From Acetobacterium sp. KB-1 (GTDB taxonomy: Bacteria > Bacillota > Clostridia > Eubacteriales > Eubacteriaceae), in contig NZ_CP030040.1 of the NCBI RefSeq assembly GCF_003260995.1, positions 1,911,995 through 1,975,994 of the forward strand: 64,000 nucleotides of DNA. Direction: 5' to 3'. This document shows positions 27,877-37,466 of this stretch, piece by piece. The notes below the pieces were generated by a model. It made no database searches and was not told the origin of the DNA. It worked only from the letters and a program-made list of their open reading frames with translations. How positions within the stretch are numbered: the first letter of the stretch is position 1; each line of letters begins with the position of its first letter. The position numbers were made by a program, and so were the translations under genes.

Positions 27877-28409
27877 TATTCCACCTCCGTAGTAGCTTTT
27901 TTAGATGCCATGATTGCATAGATTCTTTCAGTAACGATTCCTCTTAAAAGAATAACCAAAACACCTGCGATAAAATACCGCACCGCTAAATCACCAAGCG
28001 GCAACCCCAAGGTTGTCAGCCCTGCTGCGATTCCCAGGTAGACAAAGAGTTCACCAGGATTAGCATGAGGAAATAAACCGGTAATCGGATGGCAAAATGA
28101 AACTGCTGAGTCATAAAATGCGGCCTTATGTTTTTCTTCAACAAATCGTCCAAAAGTATACGCCATCGGATTTGTGAGAAAGAACATGGCCAGAACCGGT
28201 AATACGGTGTAGCGCAAAATAAAGTTCTTGCTGCTAAACTTAGCCGCACGTTCCACCCGTTCTTCACCGATAATCTTAATCAATGAATTGACTGCCGTCA
28301 TTAAGACGATTAATAGTGGTAAAATACCCGTTACCAAACCAACGAATGTTTCTCCTCCAGCTTGAAAGAGACCTATAAAATTAGTTGCCAATTGTGCTAA
28401 AAAATCCAT
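27876..28409 (-). CDS. srlA: PTS glucitol/sorbitol-specific IIC component
   Basis: 177 residues, entirely membrane protein, of the GutA/SrlA IIC family. AGGETFVGLVTGILPLLIVL and FCHPITGLFPHANPGELFVY are the characteristic segments. It forms the translocation channel together with the membrane part of SrlE. It is preceded by a 178-bp gap after gutM that contains a stem-loop, suggesting processing or a separate expression level. Confidence 0.9.
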   Translation of the reverse strand: MDFLAQLATNFIGLFQAGGETFVGLVTGILPLLIVLMTAVNSLIKIIGEERVERAAKFSSKNFILRYTVLPVLAMFFLTNPMAYTFGRFVEEKHKAAFYDSAVSFCHPITGLFPHANPGELFVYLGIAAGLTTLGLPLGDLAVRYFIAGVLVILLRGIVTERIYAIMASKKATTEVE

Positions 28410-28557
28410 TTTTTCACCTTCTCCTTATTTTAAAATCAATACCCAATAATGTGACCGCTCCAATAATTACCCCTAAAACGTTCCCCTTTTCACCTCCAAT
28501 AATTTGTAATACTCTGCTAACTACATTACGTCACTTTATTTTCCAGAACTGTCAGGC

Positions 28558-28577
28558 TTGACAGTCCTGACTGTCAA
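28558..28577 (-). other. Stem-loop just after gutM
   Basis: TTGACAGT and ACTGTCAA form a perfect 8-bp stem with a CCTG loop, ten bases beyond the gutM stop and upstream of srlA. There is no T-run, so it is more likely an mRNA processing or stabilising hairpin than a terminator (inference). Confidence 0.4.
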
Positions 28578-28587
28578 CACTGATTTT

Positions 28588-29076
28588 TTACTCCACCACC
28601 ATGCCTGCTAATGCTTGTTGTTCTCTTCTTTTCTCATGAAGTTTTTGTCGCTGCTCTTTTTTCATATGTGTCTCAATGGCTTCCACTGCCTGAAGCAATG
28701 CTCCTCGCTTTTGAGGCGCCACTTTTTTTGATCCGTCTTTTCTTGTTTTCTGGGGTTTATTCAATTTCTGATCTTCGAGTATTGCCAGTTTTTTTATTTC
28801 ATTCAAACTTAAACCAATATAGTCATCGGCTGTTTTAAATCGCTCAAATGAAGTGATTCCTCTCATGGTTTTGCAATTATTGATTGTTCCGGAATTTCTG
28901 TCATAGGACAAAATCAGAATTTGTCCACCTTTTAGCACCCCTCTTCGATACCCAACTCCCAGTAAGCCCTTGCCTTTAAGAGACCCCATGGCATTTTGAT
29001 AGCTTTTGACCTGATAAAAAGTCAGAAGTCCCTGCAAACACATCCCAATAAAAATCAAAGCAATAATATAAGTCAT
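28588..29076 (-). CDS. gutM: Glucitol operon activator protein GutM
   Basis: 162 residues. An N-terminal hydrophobic helix (IIALIFIGMCLQGLLTFYQV), then the conserved GKGLLGVGYRRGVLKGGQI core and a basic C-terminal tail. GutM is an accessory activator of glucitol operons in enterobacteria and Firmicutes. It overlaps the sorC stop by four bases (ATGA), linking it to the regulator. Confidence 0.85.
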   Translation of the reverse strand: MTYIIALIFIGMCLQGLLTFYQVKSYQNAMGSLKGKGLLGVGYRRGVLKGGQILILSYDRNSGTINNCKTMRGITSFERFKTADDYIGLSLNEIKKLAILEDQKLNKPQKTRKDGSKKVAPQKRGALLQAVEAIETHMKKEQRQKLHEKRREQQALAGMVVE

Positions 29077-30041
29077 GATTTTTCCTCCACTTCCCTTTCT
29101 TCAATCAACTTTCTGGCACACCCTGCATCGGTAATTAAAACATTAATGTATTGACCAGCAATAGCACCTCGAATGGCACTAACTTTCTCGGCACCACAGG
29201 TTACACCGATTGAATCCTTAACTGACTTTAGTTTTTTGATGTCAATGCCGATAACCGTTTCATTCATTTCAAACTGTTCAGTACGACCTGCACTATCAAA
29301 GAAATTCATACAGATATCACCAGCGACATTCTTTTTGCGCATCAGTTCCATCTCCCGTTCATCGTAATAGCCCGTCGCCATGGTTGTAGAATTTCTGGTT
29401 GGAACACCTAAACCGACCAAAGCAACATCCAATTTGTTAGTGAGTTTAATAATCTTTTCAATGTACGCTTCTCCAATTAGTCCTTCTTTGATGGATTTTT
29501 TTGAAACCTTAGCTGGTGCATGAAGTAAGATATATTGAGCTTTAAAGGCATTTGCCAGCTCTTCCACTAAATAATTTGAATGGAGCTCCATCCCTACCTG
29601 GCCAATACCGCCAACCAAGGGGATAAACATCGCGTTTTTTACGACTTTAGGCTGTATATATTTAGCAATATGCCCTAATGTCGTCCCCATTGAGACACCA
29701 ATATTTTTCCCGTCTTTGACTAATCGCTCTAAATACTCAGCGGCAGCTTTTCCAACTTCATCTTTTTGAGCGTATAGATCTTTTTTCTCTTCAACAATAA
29801 TCGCCTCTTTAAGTCCGTACATCAACTCCAGTTTTCTTTCCATTTCAAAATAACTATCTTCGGCCAAGTCTGGAATAATGATTCGTACCATCTGTGTCGC
29901 GCGTGCTTGTTCTAGTATTTTTGCCACGGTGGGCCTTGATATGGACAACTGTTTTGCAATCGTTTGCTGTGTTTCGTCGTGATTGTAGAACAGATCACAT
30001 ACTTTGAGCATCAATCGTTTATTATCAATTACTTTTTTCAT
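29073..30041 (-). CDS. SorC/DeoR-type sugar-binding transcriptional regulator
   Basis: 322 residues. The N-terminal helix-turn-helix (QQTIAKQLSISRPTVAKIL, about residues 25-45) is followed by the SorC sugar-phosphate-binding domain with GVSMGTTLGHIAKYI and GAIAGQYINVLITDAGCA. ATG at 30041 with AAGGTG six bases upstream is preferred to GTG at 30050. It is the first gene of the operon sorC-gutM-srlA-srlE-srlB-dehydrogenase and probably binds the TTTACAATTGTAAA palindromes upstream, sensing the polyol phosphate. Confidence 0.92.
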   Translation of the reverse strand: MKKVIDNKRLMLKVCDLFYNHDETQQTIAKQLSISRPTVAKILEQARATQMVRIIIPDLAEDSYFEMERKLELMYGLKEAIIVEEKKDLYAQKDEVGKAAAEYLERLVKDGKNIGVSMGTTLGHIAKYIQPKVVKNAMFIPLVGGIGQVGMELHSNYLVEELANAFKAQYILLHAPAKVSKKSIKEGLIGEAYIEKIIKLTNKLDVALVGLGVPTRNSTTMATGYYDEREMELMRKKNVAGDICMNFFDSAGRTEQFEMNETVIGIDIKKLKSVKDSIGVTCGAEKVSAIRGAIAGQYINVLITDAGCARKLIEEREVEEKS

Positions 30042-30050
30042 ACTAATCAC

Positions 30051-30520
30051 CTTAAGGTCTTGATTTTGTTTTACAATTGTAAATTTAATGAGTGCGTTTC
30101 GTTTTCATATGTTTGGCTGATTTATTTTGCTGTTGTTGTTTAATTTATTGTAATTATAGCGTGTTTTTTCATTAAGTCAACAGTTTATTGTCGTTTTTTA
30201 GGTATTTTTTCGTCATTTTTTGCTCATTTTATACATTTGTTTAAGTAATGTTTTAAACTTTTTTTTCAAAATACAAGTTTATTTTTTAACAATCTATTTT
30301 TACAATTGTAAATTGATATTATTTTGTCAATTTACAATTGTAATCTCACTTCCTTTTGAGGGTTCCAAAAACATGGCTTGATTTATGAAAATTTCAAAAA
30401 ATAAAAAGCGGCTACGTTGCCCAAAATTGGGTTTCAACATAGCCGCTGATGTTTTTTTTATCTATATATTAGACACTTTTAGACAGCTGATAAAGATTCT
30501 TGGTTATGATGGACTGATAG
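30051..30520. promoter_or_regulatory. Control region of the glucitol-type operon
   Basis: Gene-free for 470 bp. A minus-strand promoter, TTGACT (30175-30180), 16 bp, TATAAT (30153-30158), fits the sorC operon. Palindromes TTTACAATTGTAAA lie at 30070-30083 (downstream of the start) and 30299-30312, with a one-mismatch copy at 30331-30344 (upstream). The spacing would allow DNA looping by a tetrameric SorC protein. A bidirectional terminator and the IS66 left end follow to the right. Confidence 0.7.
30407..30459. terminator. Terminator-like hairpin left of the IS66 element
   Basis: AGCGGCTACGTTG (30407-30419) pairs with CAACATAGCCGCT (30435-30447) with one mismatch; T8 follows at 30452-30459 and A5 precedes. 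It could serve a gene that was separated from it, or insulate the operon control region. Confidence 0.6.
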
Positions 30521-30607
30521 GTAAGCGATTCAAAAGATGGCGTAGTGCAAAATAGGTCGAATTATTGTAGACTAACCTAAAAGAACTTACAGGAGGTTCA
30601 GGATACA

Positions 30608-30937
30608 ATGGACGAATCAAAAAGACAGCTTTGGGAAGAGCGTTTTGAAGAACAGGCAAACAGTGGAATGACGGTCGACGCCTGGTGTACCTCAAAGCAG
30701 CTTAACAAATATACCTACTATTATTGGAAGCAGCGGATCCGAAAGGCGAAAATGGAGCCGATGGAGAAAGGGACCACAGCACCACTGTTTGCAAAACTGG
30801 AAATGCCAACGGCTTCTGATGAGCGAATACCGGTGGCGGGACTGATTATCCGATGGCGGGGTTTTGAGCTGGTTTTGTCGGATCCCCATGATATCTCTCT
30901 GGCAACACAGTTTATCCGACAGCTTTCACAGTCATGA
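30608..30937 (+). CDS. tnpA: IS66 accessory protein TnpA
   Basis: 109 residues with an N-terminal helix-turn-helix-like region (FEEQANSGMTVDAWCTSKQL, then NKYTYYYWKQRIRKAK). This is the first gene of IS66 elements, needed together with TnpB and TnpC for transposition. An AGGAGG ribosome binding site precedes it. It overlaps tnpB by four bases (ATGA) and is identical to the inner-copy protein. Confidence 0.92.
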   Translation: MDESKRQLWEERFEEQANSGMTVDAWCTSKQLNKYTYYYWKQRIRKAKMEPMEKGTTAPLFAKLEMPTASDERIPVAGLIIRWRGFELVLSDPHDISLATQFIRQLSQS

Positions 30938-31308
30938 TGGATCGGTTTATCAACGACACCACCCATATTTATATTGCGTGTGGAGCCACTGACTTCAGAA
31001 AACAGATGGATGGCCTGGCCGTCGTTGTTAATACGGAGTTCAAGCTGGATCCATTCGCTGACAAATGTGCCTTTATCTTCTGCAACCGGAAAAGAAATGC
31101 CCTTAAAGTTTTACGTTACGATGGCAACGGCTTTATTCTGGCTAGCAAGAAGCTGCTCAACGGCATGAAATTTCAGTGGCCCAGAACCCCATCGGAAGTC
31201 AGAGAAATAACCGGCCAGCAGGTTCAGTGGTTGCTTCAGGGGCTTGAAATCGAGCAGAAAAAAGCCCTTCAACCAGTGACGATGACGCTGGAAAACAGCT
31301 GCTTTTAA
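30934..31308 (+). CDS. tnpB: IS66 accessory protein TnpB (Orf2)
   Basis: 124 residues of the IS66 Orf2-like family: HIYIACGATDFRKQMDGLAV, then FCNRKRNALKVLRYDGNGFI. It is essential for IS66 transposition although its biochemical role is unclear. It is followed by a 139-bp gap before tnpC. Confidence 0.93.
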   Translation: MMDRFINDTTHIYIACGATDFRKQMDGLAVVVNTEFKLDPFADKCAFIFCNRKRNALKVLRYDGNGFILASKKLLNGMKFQWPRTPSEVREITGQQVQWLLQGLEIEQKKALQPVTMTLENSCF

Positions 31309-32137
31309 CCGCTTCAAAACAGCGCAAATAAATTTGCAAAATGGCTTTAAAATGGCGTTTTAAAGACTTTTTATTACCGATAAATGTAGCATTCTGAAGC
31401 TAAAAATGGTATAATAGTACCAATAAAAAGCAAAGGAATGGATACGGATGACAGGACAAGAAGAACTGCTGATGCTGCGGGCGCTGGTGGAAAAACAGAA
31501 AGAAGAGCTGGCCGCCAAAGACGACATCATTGCCAAACAGAATATCCGCATTGAAAATATGGTGCAGGCGCTGCTGCAAGCTCGCAAAAAACTGTTTGGT
31601 TCCTCCACTGAAACATCGAGAAACCTGGATGGACAACTATCCCTGTTTGAAAAAACGCAGGAACTCGCGAAAGAACTGTTTGGTGAACAGCAGAAAATAA
31701 CCGTCCCCAGTCATACCCGGAAAGCCCGCCAACCCGGAGTCCGTCAGGAAATGCTTGCCGGTCTTCCGAAGGAGATTGAAGAGTACATCATTGGGCCGGA
31801 TGATTCCTGCGTCAAGTGCGGTGGAGCCCTTACGGTCATCGGCAAACGGATCGTCCGAACCGAAGTGACCTATGAGCCACCAAAACTGAAGGTGAAGCAG
31901 ATTGTCCAGCAGATTGCAAAATGTACCCAGTGTGGCAAAGAAGGCAGTGAGAATCCCAAGGATCATTTTCAGAAAGCCGCCATACCGGTGCCGGTACTCC
32001 CGCATTCCATTGCCACGCCGTCTCTGGTGGCTCAGGTCATGTACCAGAAGTTTGCCATGGGCGTGCCCTTTGCCGTAAGTGCCTCAAAAGATGACGTATA
32101 GCAAGTTTGATCTAAACCTGATATACTGATGACATCA

Positions 32138-33760
32138 TTATTTGAGGCACTTTTTGTAGTTATGATTGAGTCTGCACACCTCAGGCAATTCCTGAGACCA
32201 TGGCAGGTATTTTTCAAGTACTTCCGGCTGGTGCAGATAGTCACTGTTGGGGATTTCTGTCAGAAGGTAATTCAGATATTCGAATACATTAAGTTCATTA
32301 GCCCGGGCTGATTCCACCAGCGTGTACAGAACCGCATTGGCGGTTGCACCTTTAGGCGAATCGGCAAAAAGCCAGGCGCGGCGCCCTGTTGCAAAAGGTT
32401 TGATGCTGGCCTCACAGAGATTGTTGGAGATGGGAAGACGTCCGTCTTCCAGGAAGGTTTCCAGATATTTCTTCTGGTTTTTGGAATAATTCAGGGCTTT
32501 AGTCAACTTTTCATTTGTCGTTGGAATGGCCGCAGTTTCGTCAACCCACGACCAAAAGGCATCGAGGATGGGGCGTGACCTTTCCAGACGCTTTTCTCTG
32601 ATCTCCTCATAAGGAAGATCCTTTATTTCGTTCTCAATTTTAAAAAGCAGGTCGATGTACGCTCGTCCTTCGGCACCCTTTGAACCCGGGATTTCTTTCC
32701 CATTGCTGGTCAAGGGAATGCTGTCGATAAAATATCTACGACAGTGCGACCAACATAAGTTGCGCCGGATATTCTCGACTTGTTCATAAGCGGCATACGC
32801 ATCCGTCGTTAAATAGCCATGGAATCCGGAAAGCAGCTGCCTGGCGATCTCCCCTTTGCGTGTCGGCGAATAATGAAAGAAAACGGCTCGGATTGTCTCG
32901 CATGCCGCACTACGGATCACCCACATATAGGATTCGCTGTTGGCTTTCCTGCCTTCCTCCCGGTTACACTGAATCCGTGTCTCATCCATATGCAGCACCT
33001 CACAGGTACGCAGTTCGGCAAGAATACGTTCATAAACCGAGGTTAGCCATTCTTCGCTGCAGCGGTTTGTCCAGTTGGCCATGTTTGACCGGGATAGAAT
33101 GAGCCCCAACCGATACCAGTCTTTTTCCTGACGGGCAAAGGGCATGCCCATGGCAAACTTCTGGTACATGACCTGAGCCACCAGAGACGGCGTGGCAATG
33201 GAATGCGGGAGTACCGGCACCGGTATGGCGGCTTTCTGAAAATGATCCTTGGGATTCTCACTGCCTTCTTTGCCACACTGGGTACATTTTGCAATCTGCT
33301 GGACAATCTGCTTCACCTTCAGTTTTGGTGGCTCATAGGTCACTTCGGTTCGGACGATCCGTTTGCCGATGACCGTAAGGGCTCCACCGCACTTGACGCA
33401 GGAATCATCCGGCCCAATGATGTACTCTTCAATCTCCTTCGGAAGACCGGCAAGCATTTCCTGACGGACTCCGGGTTGGCGGGCTTTCCGGGTATGACTG
33501 GGGACGGTTATTTTCTGCTGTTCACCAAACAGTTCTTTCGCGAGTTCCTGCGTTTTTTCAAACAGGGATAGTTGTCCATCCAGGTTTCTCGATGTTTCAG
33601 TGGAGGAACCAAACAGTTTTTTGCGAGCTTGCAGCAGCGCCTGCACCATATTTTCAATGCGGATATTCTGTTTGGCAATGATGTCGTCTTTGGCGGCCAG
33701 CTCTTCTTTCTGTTTTTCCACCAGCGCCCGCAGCATCAGCAGTTCTTCTTGTCCTGTCAT
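32138..33760 (-). CDS. tnpC: IS66 transposase TnpC (intact)
   Basis: 540 residues. N-terminal coiled coil, zinc-finger IS66 domain with four Cys, then the DDE_Tnp_IS66 catalytic domain with Asp in VLHMDETRIQ, Asp in LTTDAYAAYE and Glu in NNLCEASIKPF, and a C-terminal IS66 domain. It is the functional transposase of the inner copy. Confidence 0.95.
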   Translation of the reverse strand: MTGQEELLMLRALVEKQKEELAAKDDIIAKQNIRIENMVQALLQARKKLFGSSTETSRNLDGQLSLFEKTQELAKELFGEQQKITVPSHTRKARQPGVRQEMLAGLPKEIEEYIIGPDDSCVKCGGALTVIGKRIVRTEVTYEPPKLKVKQIVQQIAKCTQCGKEGSENPKDHFQKAAIPVPVLPHSIATPSLVAQVMYQKFAMGMPFARQEKDWYRLGLILSRSNMANWTNRCSEEWLTSVYERILAELRTCEVLHMDETRIQCNREEGRKANSESYMWVIRSAACETIRAVFFHYSPTRKGEIARQLLSGFHGYLTTDAYAAYEQVENIRRNLCWSHCRRYFIDSIPLTSNGKEIPGSKGAEGRAYIDLLFKIENEIKDLPYEEIREKRLERSRPILDAFWSWVDETAAIPTTNEKLTKALNYSKNQKKYLETFLEDGRLPISNNLCEASIKPFATGRRAWLFADSPKGATANAVLYTLVESARANELNVFEYLNYLLTEIPNSDYLHQPEVLEKYLPWSQELPEVCRLNHNYKKCLK

Positions 33761-33899
33761 CCGTATCCATTCCTTTGCTTTTTATTGGTACTATTATACC
33801 ATTTTTAGCTTCAGAATGCTACATTTATCGGTAATAAAAAGTCTTTAAAACGCCATTTTAAAGCCATTTTGCAAATTTATTTGCGCTGTTTTGAAGCGG

Positions 33900-34274
33900 T
33901 TAAAAGCAGCTGTTTTCCAGCGTCATCGTCACTGGTTGAAGGGCTTTTTTCTGCTCGATTTCAAGCCCCTGAAGCAACCACTGAACCTGCTGGCCGGTTA
34001 TTTCTCTGACTTCCGATGGGGTTCTGGGCCACTGAAATTTCATGCCGTTGAGCAGCTTCTTGCTAGCCAGAATAAAGCCGTTGCCATCGTAACGTAAAAC
34101 TTTAAGGGCATTTCTTTTCCGGTTGCAGAAGATAAAGGCACATTTGTCAGCGAATGGATCCAGCTTGAACTCCGTATTAACAACGACGGCCAGGCCATCC
34201 ATCTGTTTTCTGAAGTCAGTGGCTCCACACGCAATATAAATATGGGTGGTGTCGTTGATAAACCGATCCATCAT
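33900..34274 (-). CDS. tnpB: IS66 accessory protein TnpB (inner copy)
   Basis: 124 residues, identical in sequence to the outer-copy TnpB. Part of the intact tnpA-tnpB-tnpC set; the four-base overlap with tnpA is conserved. Confidence 0.93.
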   Translation of the reverse strand: MMDRFINDTTHIYIACGATDFRKQMDGLAVVVNTEFKLDPFADKCAFIFCNRKRNALKVLRYDGNGFILASKKLLNGMKFQWPRTPSEVREITGQQVQWLLQGLEIEQKKALQPVTMTLENSCF

Positions 34275-34600
34275 GACTGTGAAAGCTGTCGGATAAACTG
34301 TGTTGCCAGAGAGATATCATGGGGATCCGACAAAACCAGCTCAAAACCCCGCCATCGGATAATCAGTCCCGCCACCGGTATTCGCTCATCAGAAGCCGTT
34401 GGCATTTCCAGTTTTGCAAACAGTGGTGCTGTGGTCCCTTTCTCCATCGGCTCCATTTTCGCCTTTCGGATCCGCTGCTTCCAATAATAGTAGGTATATT
34501 TGTTAAGCTGCTTTGAGGTACACCAGGCGTCGACCGTCATTCCACTGTTTGCCTGTTCTTCAAAACGCTCTTCCCAAAGCTGTCTTTTTGATTCGTCCAT
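34271..34600 (-). CDS. tnpA: IS66 accessory protein TnpA (inner copy)
   Basis: 109 residues, identical to the outer-copy TnpA, with the same AGGAGG ribosome binding site. First gene of the intact inner element. Confidence 0.92.
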   Translation of the reverse strand: MDESKRQLWEERFEEQANSGMTVDAWCTSKQLNKYTYYYWKQRIRKAKMEPMEKGTTAPLFAKLEMPTASDERIPVAGLIIRWRGFELVLSDPHDISLATQFIRQLSQS

Positions 34601-35793
34601 TGTATCCTGAACCTCCTGTAAGTTCTTTTAGGTTAGTCTACAATAATTCGACCTATTTTGCACTACGCCATCTTTTGAATCGCTTACCCCTTTGCCCGTC
34701 AGGAAAAAGACTGGTATCGGTTGGGGCTCATTCTATCCCGGTCAAACATGGCTAACTGGACAAACCGCTGCAGCGAAGAATGGCTAACCTCGATTTATGA
34801 ACGTATTCTTGCCGAACTGCGTACCTGTGAGGTGCTGCATATGGATGAGACACGGATTCAGTGTAACCGGGAGGAAGGCAGGAAAGCCAACAGCGAATCC
34901 TATATGTGGGTGATCCGTAGTGCGGCATGCGAGACAATCCGAGCCGTTTTCTTTCATTATTCGCCGACACGCAAAGGGGAGATCGCCAGGCAGCTGCTTT
35001 CCGGATTCCATGGCTATTTAACGACGGATGCGTATGCCGCTTATGAACAAGTCGAGAATATCCGGCGCAACTTATGTTGGTCGCACTGTCGTAGATATTT
35101 TATCGACAGCATTCCCTTGACCAGCAATGGGAAAGAAATCCCGGGTTCAAAGGGTGCCGAAGGACGAGCGTACATCGACCTGCTTTTTAAAATTGAGAAC
35201 GAAATAAAGGATCTTCCTTATGAGGAGATCAGAGAAAAGCGTCTGGAAAGGTCACGCCCCATCCTCGATGCCTTTTGGTCGTGGGTTGACGAAACTGCGG
35301 CCATTCCAACGACAAATGAAAAGTTGACTAAAGCCCTGAATTATTCCAAAAACCAGAAGAAATATCTGGAAACCTTCCTGGAAGACGGACGTCTTCCCAT
35401 CTCCAACAATCTCTGTGAGGCCAGCATCAAACCTTTTGCAACAGGGCGCCGCGCCTGGCTTTTTGCCGATTCGCCTAAAGGTGCAACCGCCAATGCGGTT
35501 CTGTACACGCTGGTGGAATCAGCCCGGGCTAATGAACTTAATGTATTCGAATATCTGAATTACCTTCTGACAGAAATCCCCAACAGTGACTATCTGCACC
35601 AGCCGGAAGTACTTGAAAAATACCTGCCATGGTCTCAGGAATTGCCTGAGGTGTGCAGACTCAATCATAACTACAAAAAGTGCCTCAAATAATGATGTCA
35701 TCAGTATATCAGGTTTAGATCAAACTTGCTATACGTCATCTTTTGAGGCACTTACGACTGATAGTCTTCGATTATAACCAATTTTACAATTTA

Positions 35794-36834
35794 TTACTCT
35801 ATTGGCTTGTCTTCGAATCCCATAAACCGATCAAAATCACTAACAAAAAGTCGATCCTGCACAATACGATACTTTTCAAACTCGGTTTCGGCATGGAGTT
35901 TTGCCTGTTCATGGGATATTTTACCAGCCCCCTTTAAAATTTCGTTACCATTAAACTCTAAAAAACCGTCGAGCCTTTTTGCCCAGTCTTCCATCGATAA
36001 AGGAATCTTGCGTTCAGCTTGTAATTCTGCATAATCCAAATAAATGGACACAATACGTCCCATATAATCCATTTCTTTTTCATTTAGATAATTCTTCGCA
36101 ATTGAAACATCTGCTTTGATGATTTTTCCCTGGGGTGCAGCCTGCCATGTGGTCAGACCCATATTCTCTTTTTTAGCATCAGCTCGTTCCACAATCAACT
36201 CAGCTGCCGTGTGACGATGAACAGCCCAGTGCATTTTATTTTGGACTAACTTGAAAAACTCACGAGTAGTATTGGCATCTTTGTCATAATCGAAGGCAGT
36301 GGCATAAATATCGGTCACTTTTTGATAAAATTTGCGTTCTGATAACCGAATTTCGCGAATATATTGTAGTTGACGGTCAAAATATTCGTCTGTAAACATA
36401 TGGCCTTTTTTGAGCCGATCAACGTCCATTGTCCAACCTTGTATCGTATAATCTTTGACAATTTGAATCGCCCATTTCCTAAAACGAACTGCGCGTTCGT
36501 TGTTAACCTTGAATCCCACTGCGATAATCAATTGCAGACTATAATGATTTGTCTTGTACCGTTTACCATCTGCAGCAGTTATTAAGAATTTCTTAATAAC
36601 TGCTGCAGACTCAAGTTCTCCGTCGCCAAATATTTTTTTAATATGCTGATTGATTGCAGAAACGCTGACATCATAGAGTTCCGCCATCATTTTTTGTGTA
36701 AGCCAAATATTCTCATCTTCGTAACGTATTTCAACGCCGCCCTCCCCGCTGGAAGCGACAAAGGTTAAGTACTCAGCAGCACTGCTATGTATGGTAATTT
36801 CGTTTTTCTTTTTATCATTGTTCCGTCTGGTCAT
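35794..36834 (-). CDS. RhuM-family protein
   Basis: 346 residues. The N-terminal half is the RhuM virulence-family domain: YEDENIWLTQKMMAELYDVSVSAINQHI (a DNA-binding-like helix pair), then YSLQLIIAVGFKVNNERAVRFRKWA. The C-terminal half (about 175-340) includes NKMHWAVHRHTAAELIVERA and NEKEMDYMGRIVSIYLDYAE. The molecular function is unknown; such genes often sit in defence and mobile islands, sometimes near Fic or toxin-antitoxin genes. It marks the left side of the defence island, next to the IS66 right end. Confidence 0.85.
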   Translation of the reverse strand: MTRRNNDKKKNEITIHSSAAEYLTFVASSGEGGVEIRYEDENIWLTQKMMAELYDVSVSAINQHIKKIFGDGELESAAVIKKFLITAADGKRYKTNHYSLQLIIAVGFKVNNERAVRFRKWAIQIVKDYTIQGWTMDVDRLKKGHMFTDEYFDRQLQYIREIRLSERKFYQKVTDIYATAFDYDKDANTTREFFKLVQNKMHWAVHRHTAAELIVERADAKKENMGLTTWQAAPQGKIIKADVSIAKNYLNEKEMDYMGRIVSIYLDYAELQAERKIPLSMEDWAKRLDGFLEFNGNEILKGAGKISHEQAKLHAETEFEKYRIVQDRLFVSDFDRFMGFEDKPIE

Positions 36835-36908
36835 TTAGAATCCCTCCTGATTAAACATGCGGCAAATATCATACATATTGTCATATATTAGAACAAATGT
36901 CAAAAGTC

Positions 36909-37466
36909 ACCGACTTAATGCAGTGGTGACCAGTTCGATATTGTTTTGGACGGCCTGTTCGTAATTGTCGGTGCTTGCATAGGCTCCAACGGCCAGCAAG
37001 GTGGTCGCTTCATTCTGATATCCCAACTTACTGATTGTTTATTTGCAGAATTGACTGTCACTGTGACTGTTGATGTCATAATCATAGCCAGTAATGATGG
37101 CACCTCGTTCATCGAAGGTTTCGATGATATTACCCACATAACCTTTATGGTTTTTTCCAGCTTTGCGTCGAAAGGTTGCATCCGGATCCGAGGGATTCTG
37201 GAGGCTGTCGGGGGTAATGGATTTTTTTATTTTTTGGAATGGGTTTCCCGGTGCGATCCGGTTTTATCAGCTTGATGAATAGCCTTTACCATATTGGCAA
37301 TACAGCTGTACAGAATTTCCAGCCGGGTCATTTTTTTACAGTTTGAAGCCACCATCACACTATCCATGCGTTTCATGGATGGTTTAATATTCATGTAATC
37401 CAGAAATGCTTCCGCCATGGATTCCATTTCTTCCTGCAGCAGATCGATTCCGGTTTCCAGCGTATA
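36909..37466 (-). pseudogene. IS1182-like transposase remnant
   Basis: Minus-strand translation gives pieces of an IS1182-type DDE transposase: KRMDSVMVASNCKKMTRLEI (37227-37466), then DATFRRKAGKNHKGYVGNII and GAIITGYDYDINSHSDSQFC, an in-frame stop, and VGAYASTDNYEQAVQNNIEL. There is a large internal deletion and the N-terminal region is missing. Its cut end abuts, without a gap, a truncated CRISPR repeat. Confidence 0.75.

Larger units (their letters stand above)
32075..34687 (-). mobile_element. IS66-family element, inner intact copy
   Basis: 2,613 bp, inverted relative to the outer copy and inserted into its tnpC. CCCTTTGCC is duplicated at 32066-32074 and 34688-34696. All three genes are intact and nearly identical to the outer ones (proteins differ at only a few residues), pointing to recent activity. 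The outer tnpC then joins the inner right end, creating the short chimeric frame at 31448-32101. Confidence 0.95.
31448..35692 (+). pseudogene. tnpC: IS66 transposase TnpC interrupted by the inner IS66 copy
   Basis: The 5' part (31448-32074) encodes the leucine-zipper-like N-terminus (LMLRALVEKQKEELAAKDD) and the IS66 zinc finger (CVKCGGALTVIG, CTQCGKEG). The 3' part resumes at 34697 and carries the DDE catalytic segments (LHMDETRIQ, LTTDAYAAYE, NNLCEASIKPF). The two pieces plus one copy of the 9-bp target duplication add up to the 541 codons of the intact inner tnpC. The outer element is therefore probably not autonomous. Confidence 0.93.
30521..35755 (+). mobile_element. IS66-family element, outer copy, split by an inverted second copy
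   Basis: Ends are GTAAGCGATTCAAAAGATGG (from 30521) and the complement of GTAAGTGCCTCAAAAGATGA (to 35755), terminal inverted repeats matching at 20 of 24 positions. The 9-bp sequence GACTGATAG flanks both ends (30512-30520, 35756-35764). Subtracting the inner copy (2,613 bp) and its 9-bp duplication leaves 2,613 bp, exactly the inner length. It encodes tnpA and tnpB intact and tnpC in two pieces. Confidence 0.95.

Noticed and set aside
28418-28530. Minus-strand frame in the gutM-srlA gap encoding a plausible peptide (IIGGEKGNVLGVIIGAVTLL)
   Set aside because: The peptide looks protein-like, but there is no usable start codon or properly placed ribosome binding site, so it is not called as a gene.
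31448-32101. A separate 217-residue transposase gene
   Set aside because: It is the 5' part of the outer IS66 tnpC, ending in a few codons read from the inner element's terminal repeat.
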